A DNA stretch of 64,000 nt from Zavarzinella formosa DSM 19928 (GCF_000255705.1 NZ_JH636439.1:699670-763669), one strand, 5' to 3'. Counted from the stretch's first letter, positions 1 to 9,777 are shown. Notes: generated from the letters alone by a model not told the origin. Numbers and translations: made by a program.

Positions 1-73
1 GTTTGAGCGAGAATTCAATTCGAGAACCGAGTCCCAAAAGCCTCAAATTGGTATAAGGAGAGACCTCCGACGT

Positions 74-2386
74 TTATTGATTGAAACTGGCGAGGCGCTC
101 CAGCACGCGGGCCACCCGGTCGGCGTTGGTAAGTTTCGGGTCTTCCAGCCAGCCGATGATTTCCCGAAGTTGGTGCGGTGACATCGCCGTTGCCAACCCG
201 CCAAGCGATTGTTTTAACCACTCAACCACCCGGTCGGTGTCCTTGGGATCGTCCTTTATCAGATGCTCCGCGCGGGCGAGAATCAGGGTCGCCGCGCGGG
301 AAAGCGATTTCTGATCCACCCGCACGGCCGTTCGCATGGCCTCCACACTGGCCGGTTGTTTTCCCTGCTTCAACCGGGCGTCGGCCAGTCGCACCCAAGC
401 TTCGGTCATGCCGGGGGACAATTCTGTCAGGCGAAGATAATCGCCCTCGGCTTTTTTAAATTCCCTCAACGCATACAGAAGTCCCGCCCGTTCCACCCGA
501 ACGTGGAGATCATACGGTTCGAGTTCCAACAAACGGGCCAGTTCGTCGATCACGATTTTTCGCTCGTCGTCCGTCGTTCGTGGCAAGATCGCCGCCCTCA
601 CGCGGTAAATCTCAGGGAACGTCGGATCAATCAGCGAGGCCGCACGCAGATCTTTCTCGGCCTCTTCCCCTTTGGCGAGAGACGCCCGGCCAACAAGAGC
701 CGACACGCACTTTTCGTCGATTTTCAGGGCTTCCTCAAAGAGTTTTCTCGCCTCTGATAAATCGCCGAGTCGCTGGCGGACACGCCCCATCGCGGAGAAT
801 TCGGTGGCTGTTTTTGGCTTCCCTCGCAGGGAAGCCAGCCCGGTCCGAATCTTCTGATCAGAGTCGAGAGCCATTAATCGTTCAACGTTTAGCCGGATGT
901 CATCCGGATGTTTTTTCAGGCCATCCGCGATCGGGCGTTGGGCGAAGACCGCATCCGCGAGGCGATATTTACGGAACATCGTGAGATAGTCTTCGACATC
1001 CACGGGGCGCACCATCGGATGCGCCCCGCTCATGAATTTTCGGTGTTCTTCGATGTTCACGGCATAGGCCAACTCCTGTCGCGGGCCTTCCCGGCTGGCG
1101 AGGATGCTGATGAGTTCGCTTTCCATGTTCACGACCGGACCGCCGGAACAATTCCCCTGATGCGGCATTTGAAGTGCGAGGCTTCCGACGGCCGAAGCCT
1201 TCTCCGGCCGGTCCGGATGCAGGACTACTTTCCCCGCCCCGCGAACAGTGCCGGAGGAAAGCAGCCAGCGCATTTCGACCCCCGTGGGATGAGAAACGGC
1301 CAGCACCTTCTCGCCCGTTTTTGGGTCCCGTCCGGCCAGATGGATCGGCTTCGATGTTTCCGGGACGAACATCGCTTTCAACAGGGCCAGGTCCCGTTCC
1401 TTGTCCACATGCAAAACGACCGCCGGTTGCAAATGCCCGGAGAGATGTAATCCCACGCGATCTGAATACTCGGCCTCCTCGGAAACCAATCGTCCGTCGC
1501 GGAATTTTGGGAAGATAATGGTTGCCCGTTCTTCCCCCCCGATGGCCGATGCGGTTGTGAGGATGATGCCTTTATCCCAAGAAAACAACACCCCGGCAAA
1601 CCGCCCGTCCGTCGCCTCCGGGCGCACCCATACGGTGGCCCGCACAACTTGGGGGACTTCTCCGGATGATTTCGCCTCGGGTGGACTCGTCTTTTGAATC
1701 TGCCCGAGAAACTGGCGAATCTCGTCGGCCGAGATCACGATGGTGGCCGCCGGAGTCCGGCCCGCGAATGCGGACACCAGACCGATGAGTTTCCCTTGCG
1801 CATTGACAACGGCCGCTCCGCTGTCGCCGACATCAATGGGAAGTTGGGCATAATGCACGCGGACACCTACGCCGAGTTTCACCCCGGCCCACGCATAACC
1901 TTCGCGTAGTTCGCCGCTTTGCCGGATCACGCCATCCGTGCGGAGCCACAACGTGCCGACACCCTGCCGATGGCCGGTACATCGGCAGGAATCACCTGCC
2001 GAAGGGGCAAATTCTGCGAAGCGAATTACGGGGGCATCTTTTGGCAGGGAATCCAGTTTGATTAACGCAAGATCGGCGACATCCTGTTTGGCGATCACTG
2101 TGCCGCTGACACATCGCCCGGCTTTTCGCTGTTCGGTTCGGCTTTTGAGGTATTCGTCGCGGTGATGATCCGAAAAGGCGGGATCACGAAAAAAGACTTC
2201 GACCTTCTCCTGATCCCCGACAACATGCCGGGCGGTCAAGACCCAACGTCGTTCGGCATCGACCACAAAGCCCGTGCCGGTGGAGCGATCACCGGCACGA
2301 ATCCACACGGTTGATTCGATCAACGAATCAGTTTGTCCCGCTGTCGGGATGAATGAAATCAGGCCAAGAACAAGGGTTTGCCACAT
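74..2386 (-). CDS. Exported tandem trypsin-like serine protease with C-terminal TPR repeats
   Basis: A 770-residue protein with a short N-terminal signal peptide (about residues 1-17). Residues 25-230 form a trypsin/HtrA-like domain with a readable triad: His54 (TARHVV), Asp105 (ADLALIKL) and Ser189 (GDSGAAV). A second protease-like domain (about 250-450) keeps Asp332 (RDLALLK) and Ser414 (GNCSGGPVV), but the place where the catalytic His belongs reads TTASAIG, so this copy is probably inactive. From about residue 480 onward there are TPR-type helical repeats (for example LGDLSEARKLFEEALKIDEK). No PDZ domain is evident. It likely cleaves or chaperones envelope proteins, with the TPRs binding partners (inference). 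It stands alone, 47 bp from the MerR gene on the same strand. Confidence 0.85.
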   Translation of the reverse strand: MWQTLVLGLISFIPTAGQTDSLIESTVWIRAGDRSTGTGFVVDAERRWVLTARHVVGDQEKVEVFFRDPAFSDHHRDEYLKSRTEQRKAGRCVSGTVIAKQDVADLALIKLDSLPKDAPVIRFAEFAPSAGDSCRCTGHRQGVGTLWLRTDGVIRQSGELREGYAWAGVKLGVGVRVHYAQLPIDVGDSGAAVVNAQGKLIGLVSAFAGRTPAATIVISADEIRQFLGQIQKTSPPEAKSSGEVPQVVRATVWVRPEATDGRFAGVLFSWDKGIILTTASAIGGEERATIIFPKFRDGRLVSEEAEYSDRVGLHLSGHLQPAVVLHVDKERDLALLKAMFVPETSKPIHLAGRDPKTGEKVLAVSHPTGVEMRWLLSSGTVRGAGKVVLHPDRPEKASAVGSLALQMPHQGNCSGGPVVNMESELISILASREGPRQELAYAVNIEEHRKFMSGAHPMVRPVDVEDYLTMFRKYRLADAVFAQRPIADGLKKHPDDIRLNVERLMALDSDQKIRTGLASLRGKPKTATEFSAMGRVRQRLGDLSEARKLFEEALKIDEKCVSALVGRASLAKGEEAEKDLRAASLIDPTFPEIYRVRAAILPRTTDDERKIVIDELARLLELEPYDLHVRVERAGLLYALREFKKAEGDYLRLTELSPGMTEAWVRLADARLKQGKQPASVEAMRTAVRVDQKSLSRAATLILARAEHLIKDDPKDTDRVVEWLKQSLGGLATAMSPHQLREIIGWLEDPKLTNADRVARVLERLASFNQ

Positions 2387-2433
2387 GGTCTCATGCTATT
2401 CCATTGATGGCCATGAGTTGTAACAAACGAGTG

Positions 2434-3183
2434 TCAGCAATCCTTCCCGATGGATGGCCAAGCCGATTTCACTCGTTCGATGAACGCCATGTCGGCGGCT
2501 TGGGGCGCGCCCGTGAATTCCTCGAACTTGCCTTGTTTGTAATTGTCCGCGATGGCCTGTTTTAACTCGGGCGTCGATTGGAAGCCGCGCATCGTTTGTT
2601 GTGTCAGGTCGTGCCAGCGTTGGGCCAGGTCGCGGGCGGCCGGGCTGGCGGGGTCGAGGCCGAGGTTTGCCCGCACCTCGGGCAGGAGGGCTGCCCAGCC
2701 ATCTTGAACCGCCTGAATCTCCTCCGGGCCAACTTGTTTGCCCGCCACTTCAAACTGTTTCATTTGTTCGGGTGTGTACAGTTTTTCGATCATGGTCATC
2801 ACCTCAATGGTTTTCAAAAATTCGTCAGCGGAAACTTCCCCCGCCGCCCGGAGACGGCTGTCCAGCCATTCCAACCGGTCGCACAACCGCCGTTGTAACT
2901 CCATCTGTTCCCGCAGACGCGACATGTGCAGGCTGATCACTTCAATCGCGGAGAAGCCGGGGCCGTCCAGACACTTGCGGATTTCATCCAGCGAAAAGCC
3001 GAGTTGTCGAAGGGAAATCACCTGCTGCAACCGGGTGATTTCGCCGGACGCATAGAGCCGGTGCCCCGATTCGGTGTGCAGCGAGGGCGTCACCAAACCA
3101 ATCTCGTCGTAATGGTGCAGCGTGCGAATGGTCAGTCCGGTTCGTCGGGCCAATTCGCCCACTTTCACGGCTTCAAAACGCAT
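2434..3183 (-). CDS. MerR-family transcriptional activator with TipAS-type effector domain
   Basis: A 249-residue regulator. An N-terminal MerR winged helix-turn-helix (VGELARRTGLTIRTLHHYDEIGL, about residues 8-30; GHRLYASGEI) is followed by a dimerisation coiled coil (about 80-115). The C-terminal domain (about 130-249, starting YTPEQMKQFE) is of TipAS type, which in TipA/Mta/SkgA relatives binds small hydrophobic ligands. I chose the ATG at 3183 because it has a GAGGA ribosome site 8 bases upstream and begins right before the HTH; a longer reading from 3231 would overlap the promoter. Its own promoter holds a perfect dyad inside a 19-bp spacer, which points to autoregulation. No drug-efflux gene lies beside it; the next upstream gene encodes a ThuA-type protein. 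Confidence 0.9.
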   Translation of the reverse strand: MRFEAVKVGELARRTGLTIRTLHHYDEIGLVTPSLHTESGHRLYASGEITRLQQVISLRQLGFSLDEIRKCLDGPGFSAIEVISLHMSRLREQMELQRRLCDRLEWLDSRLRAAGEVSADEFLKTIEVMTMIEKLYTPEQMKQFEVAGKQVGPEEIQAVQDGWAALLPEVRANLGLDPASPAARDLAQRWHDLTQQTMRGFQSTPELKQAIADNYKQGKFEEFTGAPQAADMAFIERVKSAWPSIGKDC

Positions 3184-3216
3184 GTCGGCGTCCTCGGAAA
3201 CAGGGGTCACGGAGGA

Positions 3217-3247
3217 ACGATACAACCTCACGTCGCGTGAGGTTCAA
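3217..3247 (-). promoter_or_regulatory. MerR-type promoter with operator dyad in a 19-bp spacer
   Basis: Reading the minus strand, a -35 box TTGAAC (3242-3247) and a -10 box TATCGT (3217-3222) are separated by exactly 19 bp. The spacer region carries a perfect 9-bp inverted repeat AACCTCACG/CGTGAGGTT (3224-3232 and 3236-3244) around a 3-base centre. Over-long 19-20 bp spacers with a centred dyad are the hallmark of MerR-family-activated promoters, and a CCTCACG-type half-site is usual for TipA/SoxR-like members. The start codon of the MerR gene lies 34 bases downstream of the -10, so the element very probably controls the regulator itself. Confidence 0.85.
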
Positions 3248-3288
3248 GGGGAAATGTTTGAAAAATTGAAAAGTGAATTGACCGAAGA

Positions 3289-4221
3289 TTACCTGTCCCC
3301 GGAGGCCAGCCAGCGCACCGCGTTCTCGATCACTCGCAGGGCGGGGGCCTCCTTGTAGACCGCATAGGTTTCGTGTCCCGGCCGGAAGTAGAACACACGG
3401 CCCTTGCCAAGTTTCCAGACCATGCCGCTGCGGAACCAATCGCCGCTGGCCCAGCGTTCTTCAAAAACCACCTCGTCCGGTTCCGGGATGTGGAAGACCT
3501 CGCCGTACATCTCAGTTTGCGGAAGCTCAAATTCCTTTGGCAATTCCTTGGCGATTGGGTGATTGGGTTTCAACACGCGAATCTGGCTTGGCTTGCCATC
3601 CGCGCGATAAGCAGGAAAACAGCAATAAGGCAGATAAACGGTGGCTTTCTCGCTTCCGTCCGGGAATTTCCGCAATTCGATGTACGGCGTCAATCGGTCG
3701 GTCGTTTTGGGAAGCGTGTATCGCCGGGGTGGAGCAGCATAGGTGATCTCTACCTTGCGGCCGTCGGCCTTCAGCGTCCTCTCGGCATCCGCTTTCGTTC
3801 GTTCGTTCATCGCCTCGACGAACGGCGTCGCCCAGTGGGCCGAGTGGAGGGCGATCAGCGAAAGAGTTCCCTCCCGGATGCGGTCGATGATCGGCTTCGC
3901 CATTTCCGGCGTGATCTCGGCCTGTCGTTTGTGTCCCCACCAGATCAGCACTTCCGCGTCCCGGAGGACGAGCGGGGACAAGCCCTTCAACGGGTCGTCG
4001 ATACCCACCGATTTCACGGTCAGGCCGGGCTTCGTCTTTAAGTGATCGGCGATCTGATTGCCGAGAAAGTTTGAATAAACTTGCTTCTGTTCGGGCTGCC
4101 GTTCATCCCAGACGACGACGGTGATGGCCTTTGGTTTGGTTTCTTCAGCCTGGAGGGCCAGCGGCAAAGCACTGGCAGCGGCGACGTTCAGAAACTGGCG
4201 ACGAGTGCGGATGCCGGACAA
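3289..4221 (-). CDS. Tat-exported ThuA-domain protein
   Basis: A 310-residue protein starting with a twin-arginine type leader (TRRQFLNVAAASALPLALQA, residues 6-25). The mature part matches the ThuA-like glutamine-amidotransferase-fold domain (VVVWDERQPEQ, VLIWWGHKRQ, LIALHSAHW, VYLPYCCFP, EVFHIPEPDEVVF, GRVFYFRPGHETYAVY), a family tied to sugar (trehalose-type) metabolism. The start is a TTG at 4221 with a GAGGA site about 7 bases upstream; no ATG lies before the Tat motif. It follows the DUF1501 gene by 45 bp on the same strand, so the two Tat substrates may be co-transcribed. The exact substrate is unknown. Confidence 0.85.
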   Translation of the reverse strand: MSGIRTRRQFLNVAAASALPLALQAEETKPKAITVVVWDERQPEQKQVYSNFLGNQIADHLKTKPGLTVKSVGIDDPLKGLSPLVLRDAEVLIWWGHKRQAEITPEMAKPIIDRIREGTLSLIALHSAHWATPFVEAMNERTKADAERTLKADGRKVEITYAAPPRRYTLPKTTDRLTPYIELRKFPDGSEKATVYLPYCCFPAYRADGKPSQIRVLKPNHPIAKELPKEFELPQTEMYGEVFHIPEPDEVVFEERWASGDWFRSGMVWKLGKGRVFYFRPGHETYAVYKEAPALRVIENAVRWLASGDR

Positions 4222-4266
4222 GGGAGAATCCTCGGGTTGGGAGAGAGTGGGACGATTCGGGAGAGT

Positions 4267-5742
4267 TTAGCCCAGCACATCGCCGATCACATCGCCGTAG
4301 GGCAACAGCGGATTGGGCCGGTTTTGGCGGTCGTTTAACATGGTGTGCGGGTCGAAACCGCACAAGTGGTACACAGTGGCGAGAACATCTTTGGCGGTCA
4401 ATGGTCGATCCACGACTTCTCCGCCGATGCTGTCGGTCTTGCCGACAATGCGGCCTCTCGCCACGCCGGCCCCGGCCATCAGATTGGTGTGCGCCCGGCC
4501 CCAATGACCCCGGCCGTTCCCCTCCAGGCGGGGTGTCCGGCCCATTTCGGACAGTGCCAGCACCAAGGTTTCGTCGAGTAGTCCCCGGTCGTCCAAGTCT
4601 TGGATCAGCCCGGAGAATGCGAGGTCGAAACCGGGCAGGAGTTCGTTCTTCATGCGGTTGCGATGATCGACATGGGTGTCCCAACCGCTGTTCAACTGGC
4701 CGAACTCATCCCAAATCACCGTCACGAACTTGCAGCCGGCTTCCGTCAATCGCCGGGCTTGCAACGCTCCCTGGCCGAACAGCGTCATGCCATAGCGTTC
4801 CCTCAGTCGGATGTCTTCTTGATCCAGATCAAGGGCTTTGCGAATTCGCGGAGATTGCAGCAGGCCGAACGCCTCCCCCCGAACTTGATCAAACTGGCGC
4901 ACCGCCGGATTCGTGTCCATTTGGCGGCGGGTTCGGTCGAATTGCTCCAACAACGAACGTCGGCCATCGAGTTTGTCGAGTGTCATCTCGGCCGACATTT
5001 CGGTGTCGGGGGCAATTTCAAAACGGCTGTCTGGCGTGATGCCCAGAAAGGGATCGCGAAACTCTTCGGCCGGGCCGTTAGTGGCGCGAACCACGCTTTT
5101 GACGGCCGTTCCCTTGAAGTTCCCCCAGACAGGATCGTATGCGTTACCCAAGTACGAGGCGTGCGGCCGGGCGTACATGGCGGCTTTTCGCCGCGTGCTG
5201 AGAACCCACGGCAGAATGATGTTGTCCGGCACCGCTCCGGGGGATTTGAGGCCGTCACGTTTTTGTGTCAGATGAGTGAAGATTGAGCCGACAAACGGAC
5301 AGTGGTTTGGGTGGCGAAGGGTTTCCTCCAGCGGGATTGATCCTTGGGGAAGCCCGGTCGTGGCCCATTGCATTCCGTGGAAGTTCCAGACATGGGTGAG
5401 AGACCGGAGAACCGTGACCTTGTCCATCACCTTGGCGGTTTCAGGCAGATACTCGCAAACATCACCTCCCGGCAAACGCGAGCGGATCGGCTTGAATTCC
5501 CCGCGAACCTCCGGCGGGGCTCCGGGTTTCATGTCGAATGTTTCGATGTGGCTCGGGCCGCCGAACGGATAGAGCAAGATGACATTTTTCGCCGATCCGA
5601 AACCGCGGTTTTCTCCGGCGGGTTTTGCCCCGGCAGTGCTTGCCGGGAACAGATGACTGATCCCGGCGGCGCTGGCCATCAGCCAATCCCGGCGGGTGAG
5701 GCCATCGCACAGCCGTTTGCGTGAGCCGAGAATACGGAGCAT
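4267..5742 (-). CDS. DUF1501 (sulfatase-like) Tat-exported protein
   Basis: A 491-residue member of the planctomycete DUF1501 family, which has an alkaline-phosphatase/sulfatase-like fold. Visible signatures are a Tat leader (LTRRDWLMASAAGISHLF), LLYPFGGPSHIETFDMKPG, VTVLRSLTHVWNFHGM, FVTVIWDEFGQLNSGWDTH and, near the end, LVLALSEMGRTPRLEGNGRGHW. These carry the Asp and His residues that would bind metal in the fold. I prefer the ATG at 5742 (AAGGACG about 8 bases upstream) to one 57 bases earlier. In this phylum the gene usually follows a DUF1549/DUF1553 gene; here that partner is absent and a ThuA gene follows instead. Biochemical role unknown. Confidence 0.88.
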   Translation of the reverse strand: MLRILGSRKRLCDGLTRRDWLMASAAGISHLFPASTAGAKPAGENRGFGSAKNVILLYPFGGPSHIETFDMKPGAPPEVRGEFKPIRSRLPGGDVCEYLPETAKVMDKVTVLRSLTHVWNFHGMQWATTGLPQGSIPLEETLRHPNHCPFVGSIFTHLTQKRDGLKSPGAVPDNIILPWVLSTRRKAAMYARPHASYLGNAYDPVWGNFKGTAVKSVVRATNGPAEEFRDPFLGITPDSRFEIAPDTEMSAEMTLDKLDGRRSLLEQFDRTRRQMDTNPAVRQFDQVRGEAFGLLQSPRIRKALDLDQEDIRLRERYGMTLFGQGALQARRLTEAGCKFVTVIWDEFGQLNSGWDTHVDHRNRMKNELLPGFDLAFSGLIQDLDDRGLLDETLVLALSEMGRTPRLEGNGRGHWGRAHTNLMAGAGVARGRIVGKTDSIGGEVVDRPLTAKDVLATVYHLCGFDPHTMLNDRQNRPNPLLPYGDVIGDVLG

Positions 5743-5873
5743 GCCGTGGCGTCCTTGGTCATCACGCGATGGAAATTCAATTCCAATCGAGGATAACACC
5801 CGACGCCAGAGCGATCAATTTGATTTTAGATTGAGTTGATGAGCGGGGGGCTGGTTCCCCGAAAACAACTTGC

Positions 5874-6857
5874 TCAGAATCCCGAACTGTCAACCACCTC
5901 GCCACCGGCGCGAGTTCCGAGGGCGCTCCACACAGTCATCGTGATTGAATCCCGCACAAAGCGAACAGATCCGTCCGACAAGGCGACGTTGACCCCGCCG
6001 GTGTGATAACTCCGGGCGGCCAGGTGAAACTGATCGAACCCGGAAATGTTGGCACAGTCTCGGCCTGTGTAATTGGGCGGGACTGTGTGTGTGTACAAGG
6101 CGGTGGTGGTGGTGCCATAGAAATACCTTAGTCCCGCGATGTTTGACCCGGCGGCAGTACTCGTGCAAGCGGGGGGTGGCGCTAAATTGTTGGGATTTGG
6201 TCCGGGGTCGGCACCCGGAGTTCCCCACCCCGTCGGCGGCACATTGGTGATGTCTTGGCTGCCGTTGCCTGGCGCGGCTCCGCGTTTGATTTCAGCGAAC
6301 ATCACAGTGTTGGTGGTTCCGTCCGTAATTTCGGAAATTTGGACTTGTGAATCCAATCCGAAGATCCCTCTTTTATCAAGAGGCTTGAGCCATGTCGGCT
6401 TGGAGGCCAGCGTGTCCCTGGCCCATCCGTGTGTTCCCGAGTTGCCGTAATAGTTGTTTCGACCGGAAACTTGCGGCGGAATGCCATCAGCCCCGGACGA
6501 CGGATCGGCCGGGCATAGGTAAATTGGTATATCCTGTGCTCTGGCGGCGGCATTCTCCGCCACGAGCATCCTTTTGGTGAAATCAAATTGCTGGAATTTG
6601 GCCGACTGTTCGACATAGGGGAGCAAATAGACCAAAACGGAAGCATCGTTGGTTGTGGTGGCTCCCCACGGGAATACGCTATTCGTGTTTTCGTAGCCGT
6701 GAGCTGCCAGCCCGATTTGTTTGAGGTTATTCTGGCATTGCATCCGTCTTGCTGTCGCCCGGATTTTTTGCACCGCCGGGAGCAACAAACCGATGAGGAT
6801 GGCGATGATCGCAATCACCACCAACAATTCGATCAGCGTGAAACCCCTTCGGCGCAT
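5874..6857 (-). CDS. DUF1559 prepilin-like protein (copy 1)
   Basis: Begins with a type IV prepilin/pseudopilin leader, [20 protein letters not shown], in which a prepilin peptidase would cut between Gly and Phe. The hydrophobic helix is followed by the conserved [15 protein letters not shown] segment and the large extracellular DUF1559 domain, ending with the typical [19 protein letters not shown] block. The ATG at 6857 has a GGAG site 9 bases upstream and places the leader at the very N terminus; in-frame starts at 6893 or 6899 would add a polar extension that does not fit a prepilin leader. First of six such paralogues in the window; stands alone. Confidence 0.88.
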   Translation of the reverse strand: MRRRGFTLIELLVVIAIIAILIGLLLPAVQKIRATARRMQCQNNLKQIGLAAHGYENTNSVFPWGATTTNDASVLVYLLPYVEQSAKFQQFDFTKRMLVAENAAARAQDIPIYLCPADPSSGADGIPPQVSGRNNYYGNSGTHGWARDTLASKPTWLKPLDKRGIFGLDSQVQISEITDGTTNTVMFAEIKRGAAPGNGSQDITNVPPTGWGTPGADPGPNPNNLAPPPACTSTAAGSNIAGLRYFYGTTTTALYTHTVPPNYTGRDCANISGFDQFHLAARSYHTGGVNVALSDGSVRFVRDSITMTVWSALGTRAGGEVVDSSGF

Positions 6858-7037
6858 CTTGCCATTCTCCAGTTCAGTTGTTCGGAACTCCATTGTCAAA
6901 CACGATCAAGAGTTCACATGATATTCATCCGCACTAATCAATGATATCAGATGACTCTGGTTTTTGACGGTGCCTCAATTCAAAATACAAAATAAGTGTA
7001 GCGGTGCCGTGTTAAATTTCAGGCTGGAGCACTGGCA

Positions 7038-7700
7038 TTAACAACCTGATCCGGGGTCCACAACCAATCCGCTGATCTGGCTGGTACCGGCCGCAGTGTC
7101 TGTCGAGGTCAGGACATAGGTTCCCGCCGCGAGAGCTGGAAACTGGGCGCACCAGAAAACGCCGTCGCTATAGATATAGTCGGCCGGAATTGCGGGTCCG
7201 TCCGCCACCATCACGGCATCGACGACATCGCATAAGCCAGATAAATCGCCATAGGCGACAAAATAATCTTTGTCAGGGGTAATGTTGGTGTCGTTTGGGG
7301 GAGAGGTGGTATCATGAACTTCAACGCCGGACGTTTTGTCAATGATAATCGGAACCGTCAGTGAATCGACGCAGGGAACCATCGTCGGATCCACCTTGTC
7401 GCACCGGTAAGCGCAAATTTGCAACGTATAATTTCCCGGCTCCAGACCCTTGAGGTTAAAGAGAACCAGCCAGTCAAATTTGGGATTCTTATTCTCCGGA
7501 CTTTTCTGTTGAGAGGGTTGCAGATAGCCGACCGTTTTGCCGGCGGAAACGACTGAACTTCCCTGAAGGAGATATCCCCCCACTCCGATGATGTGCCCCT
7601 TGTCGGCCGTCGCGGGCAGACATTTGCCCCAGGCAACGAACTGCTGGTCTTGCATGAACTGAGTCATGGGAACAGGAGACTGAATTTTCAGATCAGACAT
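7038..7700 (-). CDS. Small protein with two beta-sandwich repeats, coupled to the kinase gene
   Basis: A 220-residue protein that I do not recognise. It seems to hold two related beta-rich units: one with TQFMQDQQFVAWGKCLP and one with NITPDKDYFVAYGDLSG, each preceding a hydrophobic beta pattern, like duplicated Ig-type or fibronectin-like domains. There is no signal peptide and no membrane segment. The start at 7700 has a GAAGGA ribosome site and overlaps the last 8 bases of the kinase gene, which suggests translational coupling and a shared task, for instance as a kinase substrate or partner (inference). It contains seven cysteines, unusual for so short a planctomycete protein. Confidence 0.72.
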   Translation of the reverse strand: MSDLKIQSPVPMTQFMQDQQFVAWGKCLPATADKGHIIGVGGYLLQGSSVVSAGKTVGYLQPSQQKSPENKNPKFDWLVLFNLKGLEPGNYTLQICAYRCDKVDPTMVPCVDSLTVPIIIDKTSGVEVHDTTSPPNDTNITPDKDYFVAYGDLSGLCDVVDAVMVADGPAIPADYIYSDGVFWCAQFPALAAGTYVLTSTDTAAGTSQISGLVVDPGSGC

Positions 7701-9777
7701 TTGAGTTTCCTTCAACATCCAATGGAGTGATAGTGCACGAACGAAAGGAAGCCGCCCCCCGCATCACAAGCAAACCCAATCCGCCACGCGGGGAGTATTT
7801 GGGCTCCATGTCAAGAATGCCCGGGTTTTGCGTGTAGTTTACCGGCCGCCTGCCGCGTCGATTCCTCTCCACATGTGCCTGGATCTCTTGGGCCGGAAAC
7901 GCAAACTTCTGCCCGTCCCATTCCGCTTCGATCCCGGTCGGCCGGACGATCAATGCCAGGGAGCGGAATTGATCTCCTGCCGGACCGGCGGGAGTGAACG
8001 GCGAACCCCTCACTCCAGAAATCCATAAGTCGACCTCTGGGGTTGTTCCAAGTTGGGGGGCGTATATGTGAGGGATCAATCGCGGCTTATTTTCCGGTCG
8101 GGTCTGCGCCTTCCCGTTGATTATGATTACTCCATGATCTTCATTCCGCCAAATGTCGTTGAATGACAATTCCATGAAAAAATGTGTTGGTGTTGCTCCC
8201 TCTTTCTGGTCGTGACGGCCCACAAAAATTCCCACGCCGCTCAAACTTTGTCCCGAATCGGCCCCTTCGTGACGAATTTGAACATCAAGCCGATACGAAT
8301 CCGTTTGCGGGTCCGGCAATAGTTCGAGCAAGCTCGTCTCGTTGGGCATCCGGATGTTGAACATCCCATCATCGGAAATCGTCTGTTGTGTTTTGGGATG
8401 ATTGGTCACCCAGCGAGACCACTGGGGCTTTCCTGTTTCGCCGATTAAGCTGACCGGTCGGCCAGCACGCAGGCTGGCCTCGATCTCTCGTAAAACCCGA
8501 TCCGGATCACGCCGATAGGCCACCGCCCCGATGGACACAGCCGCCAGTCCGATGCCTGCCGCCAAGGCCCGCCGCCGAGTGATCCGGAGAGCCTGCCTGA
8601 CCCGACCCGGCAAACTGCGGGGGTGACGCCCCTCCAGCCAGTCCGTCAGATCATCGGCCAGTTCTTGGGCCGTCGCATAACGATCCGAGCGTGTTCTCGC
8701 CAGGCATTTCGAGCAGATTTGTTCCAGGTCTTTGGGAATTTCCGGACGGATGAGCGATGGCGGGTAGAGGTCCGCTTTGGCGACCAGTTGCAGAGTGTCG
8801 AACATCGTCGCCCCCTCGTAAGGAGGGCGGCCGGTCAGCAACGCATAGAACACGGCGCCAAGAGCATAAACATCGGTGCGACAGTCGATTTCGTCGGGCC
8901 GACCGGCGGCCTGTTCGGGGGAGATATAGAACAAGGAACCGAGCAGCAGACCTGATTTGGTGCGATCCTGACCATCGCTCGCGTCCATGATTTTCGCGAG
9001 TCCGAAATCGGCAATTTTGATGGTGCCATCGGCCGCGAACAGAATGTTGGCCGGTTTCAGATCCCGGTGGATCACCTGCTCTTGGTGCACGGCATGGATG
9101 GCGACCGCCAGTGTTTGGATTATTTCGGCGGCCTGTCGAACCGGCATTGATCCCCGGCGAAGCAAACCCTCCAAGGTTCCCCCCGGCACATGTTCCATCG
9201 TGTAGTAAGGGCGGCCTTCATGTTCGTCAAAATGATAAAACTGCACCACATTTGGATGTCGCAAACGGGCCAGGGCCTGTCCCTCGGTGCGGAAGCGATC
9301 AATCCGCTCTTGCTGCCGGCCGCCGACGACAGTCAGCATTTTCAGGGCGACCAAACGGCCCACCTGCGGATCGCTGGCGAGATAGACCACCCCCATCCCT
9401 CCCTCGCCGAGCCGCTTCATGAGCACGTAACGGCCGATCTGCTTCCCGGCCACATCTTCGGGAGGTTGTGCTGGTTTCGGAGTTGGCTTGCCGGATTTGA
9501 CGGTGACGTCTGTGTCGCCATTCATCGGCGAATCAAGGGCATCGAACTGTTTCCGTCGAACCCCCGGATCGCCAAGACAATCCCGAACCTTTTCCTCCAG
9601 ACAATCCTTCGAGGGACGGGCATGCAAATCTGCAATCACCGCCAGACAAGTGCCGCATCGGGAAAGATGCATGGCGACCGTCTCAAACACGGGATCAGGC
9701 AATTCGCCGGAACTGAAGCCGACCAGCGTTTCGATGGCCGGACAATTATTGGGCGAATTGAACGGGTGGGCACCCAT
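7693..9777 (-). CDS. Receptor-like Hanks-type Ser/Thr kinase with zinc-finger-like N terminus
   Basis: A 694-residue transmembrane kinase. Residues 35-50 carry an anti-sigma-like zinc-ribbon pattern (HLSRCGTC: His37, Cys41, Cys44). The kinase domain spans about 116-390: glycine loop LGEGGMGVVY, Lys146 (VALKML), catalytic HRD at 237-239, Asn244, DFG at 257-259, and the SPEQ activation-segment end. A membrane helix lies at about 405-425, followed by an outer domain of about 260 residues resembling concanavalin/DUF1583-type lectin folds. The start ATG at 9777 has an AGGAAGG site. It lies directly downstream of the ECF sigma gene on the same strand and overlaps the next small gene. The zinc-finger-like tip suggests that it may hold the sigma factor in check (inference). 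Confidence 0.9.
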   Translation of the reverse strand: MGAHPFNSPNNCPAIETLVGFSSGELPDPVFETVAMHLSRCGTCLAVIADLHARPSKDCLEEKVRDCLGDPGVRRKQFDALDSPMNGDTDVTVKSGKPTPKPAQPPEDVAGKQIGRYVLMKRLGEGGMGVVYLASDPQVGRLVALKMLTVVGGRQQERIDRFRTEGQALARLRHPNVVQFYHFDEHEGRPYYTMEHVPGGTLEGLLRRGSMPVRQAAEIIQTLAVAIHAVHQEQVIHRDLKPANILFAADGTIKIADFGLAKIMDASDGQDRTKSGLLLGSLFYISPEQAAGRPDEIDCRTDVYALGAVFYALLTGRPPYEGATMFDTLQLVAKADLYPPSLIRPEIPKDLEQICSKCLARTRSDRYATAQELADDLTDWLEGRHPRSLPGRVRQALRITRRRALAAGIGLAAVSIGAVAYRRDPDRVLREIEASLRAGRPVSLIGETGKPQWSRWVTNHPKTQQTISDDGMFNIRMPNETSLLELLPDPQTDSYRLDVQIRHEGADSGQSLSGVGIFVGRHDQKEGATPTHFFMELSFNDIWRNEDHGVIIINGKAQTRPENKPRLIPHIYAPQLGTTPEVDLWISGVRGSPFTPAGPAGDQFRSLALIVRPTGIEAEWDGQKFAFPAQEIQAHVERNRRGRRPVNYTQNPGILDMEPKYSPRGGLGLLVMRGAASFRSCTITPLDVEGNSNV

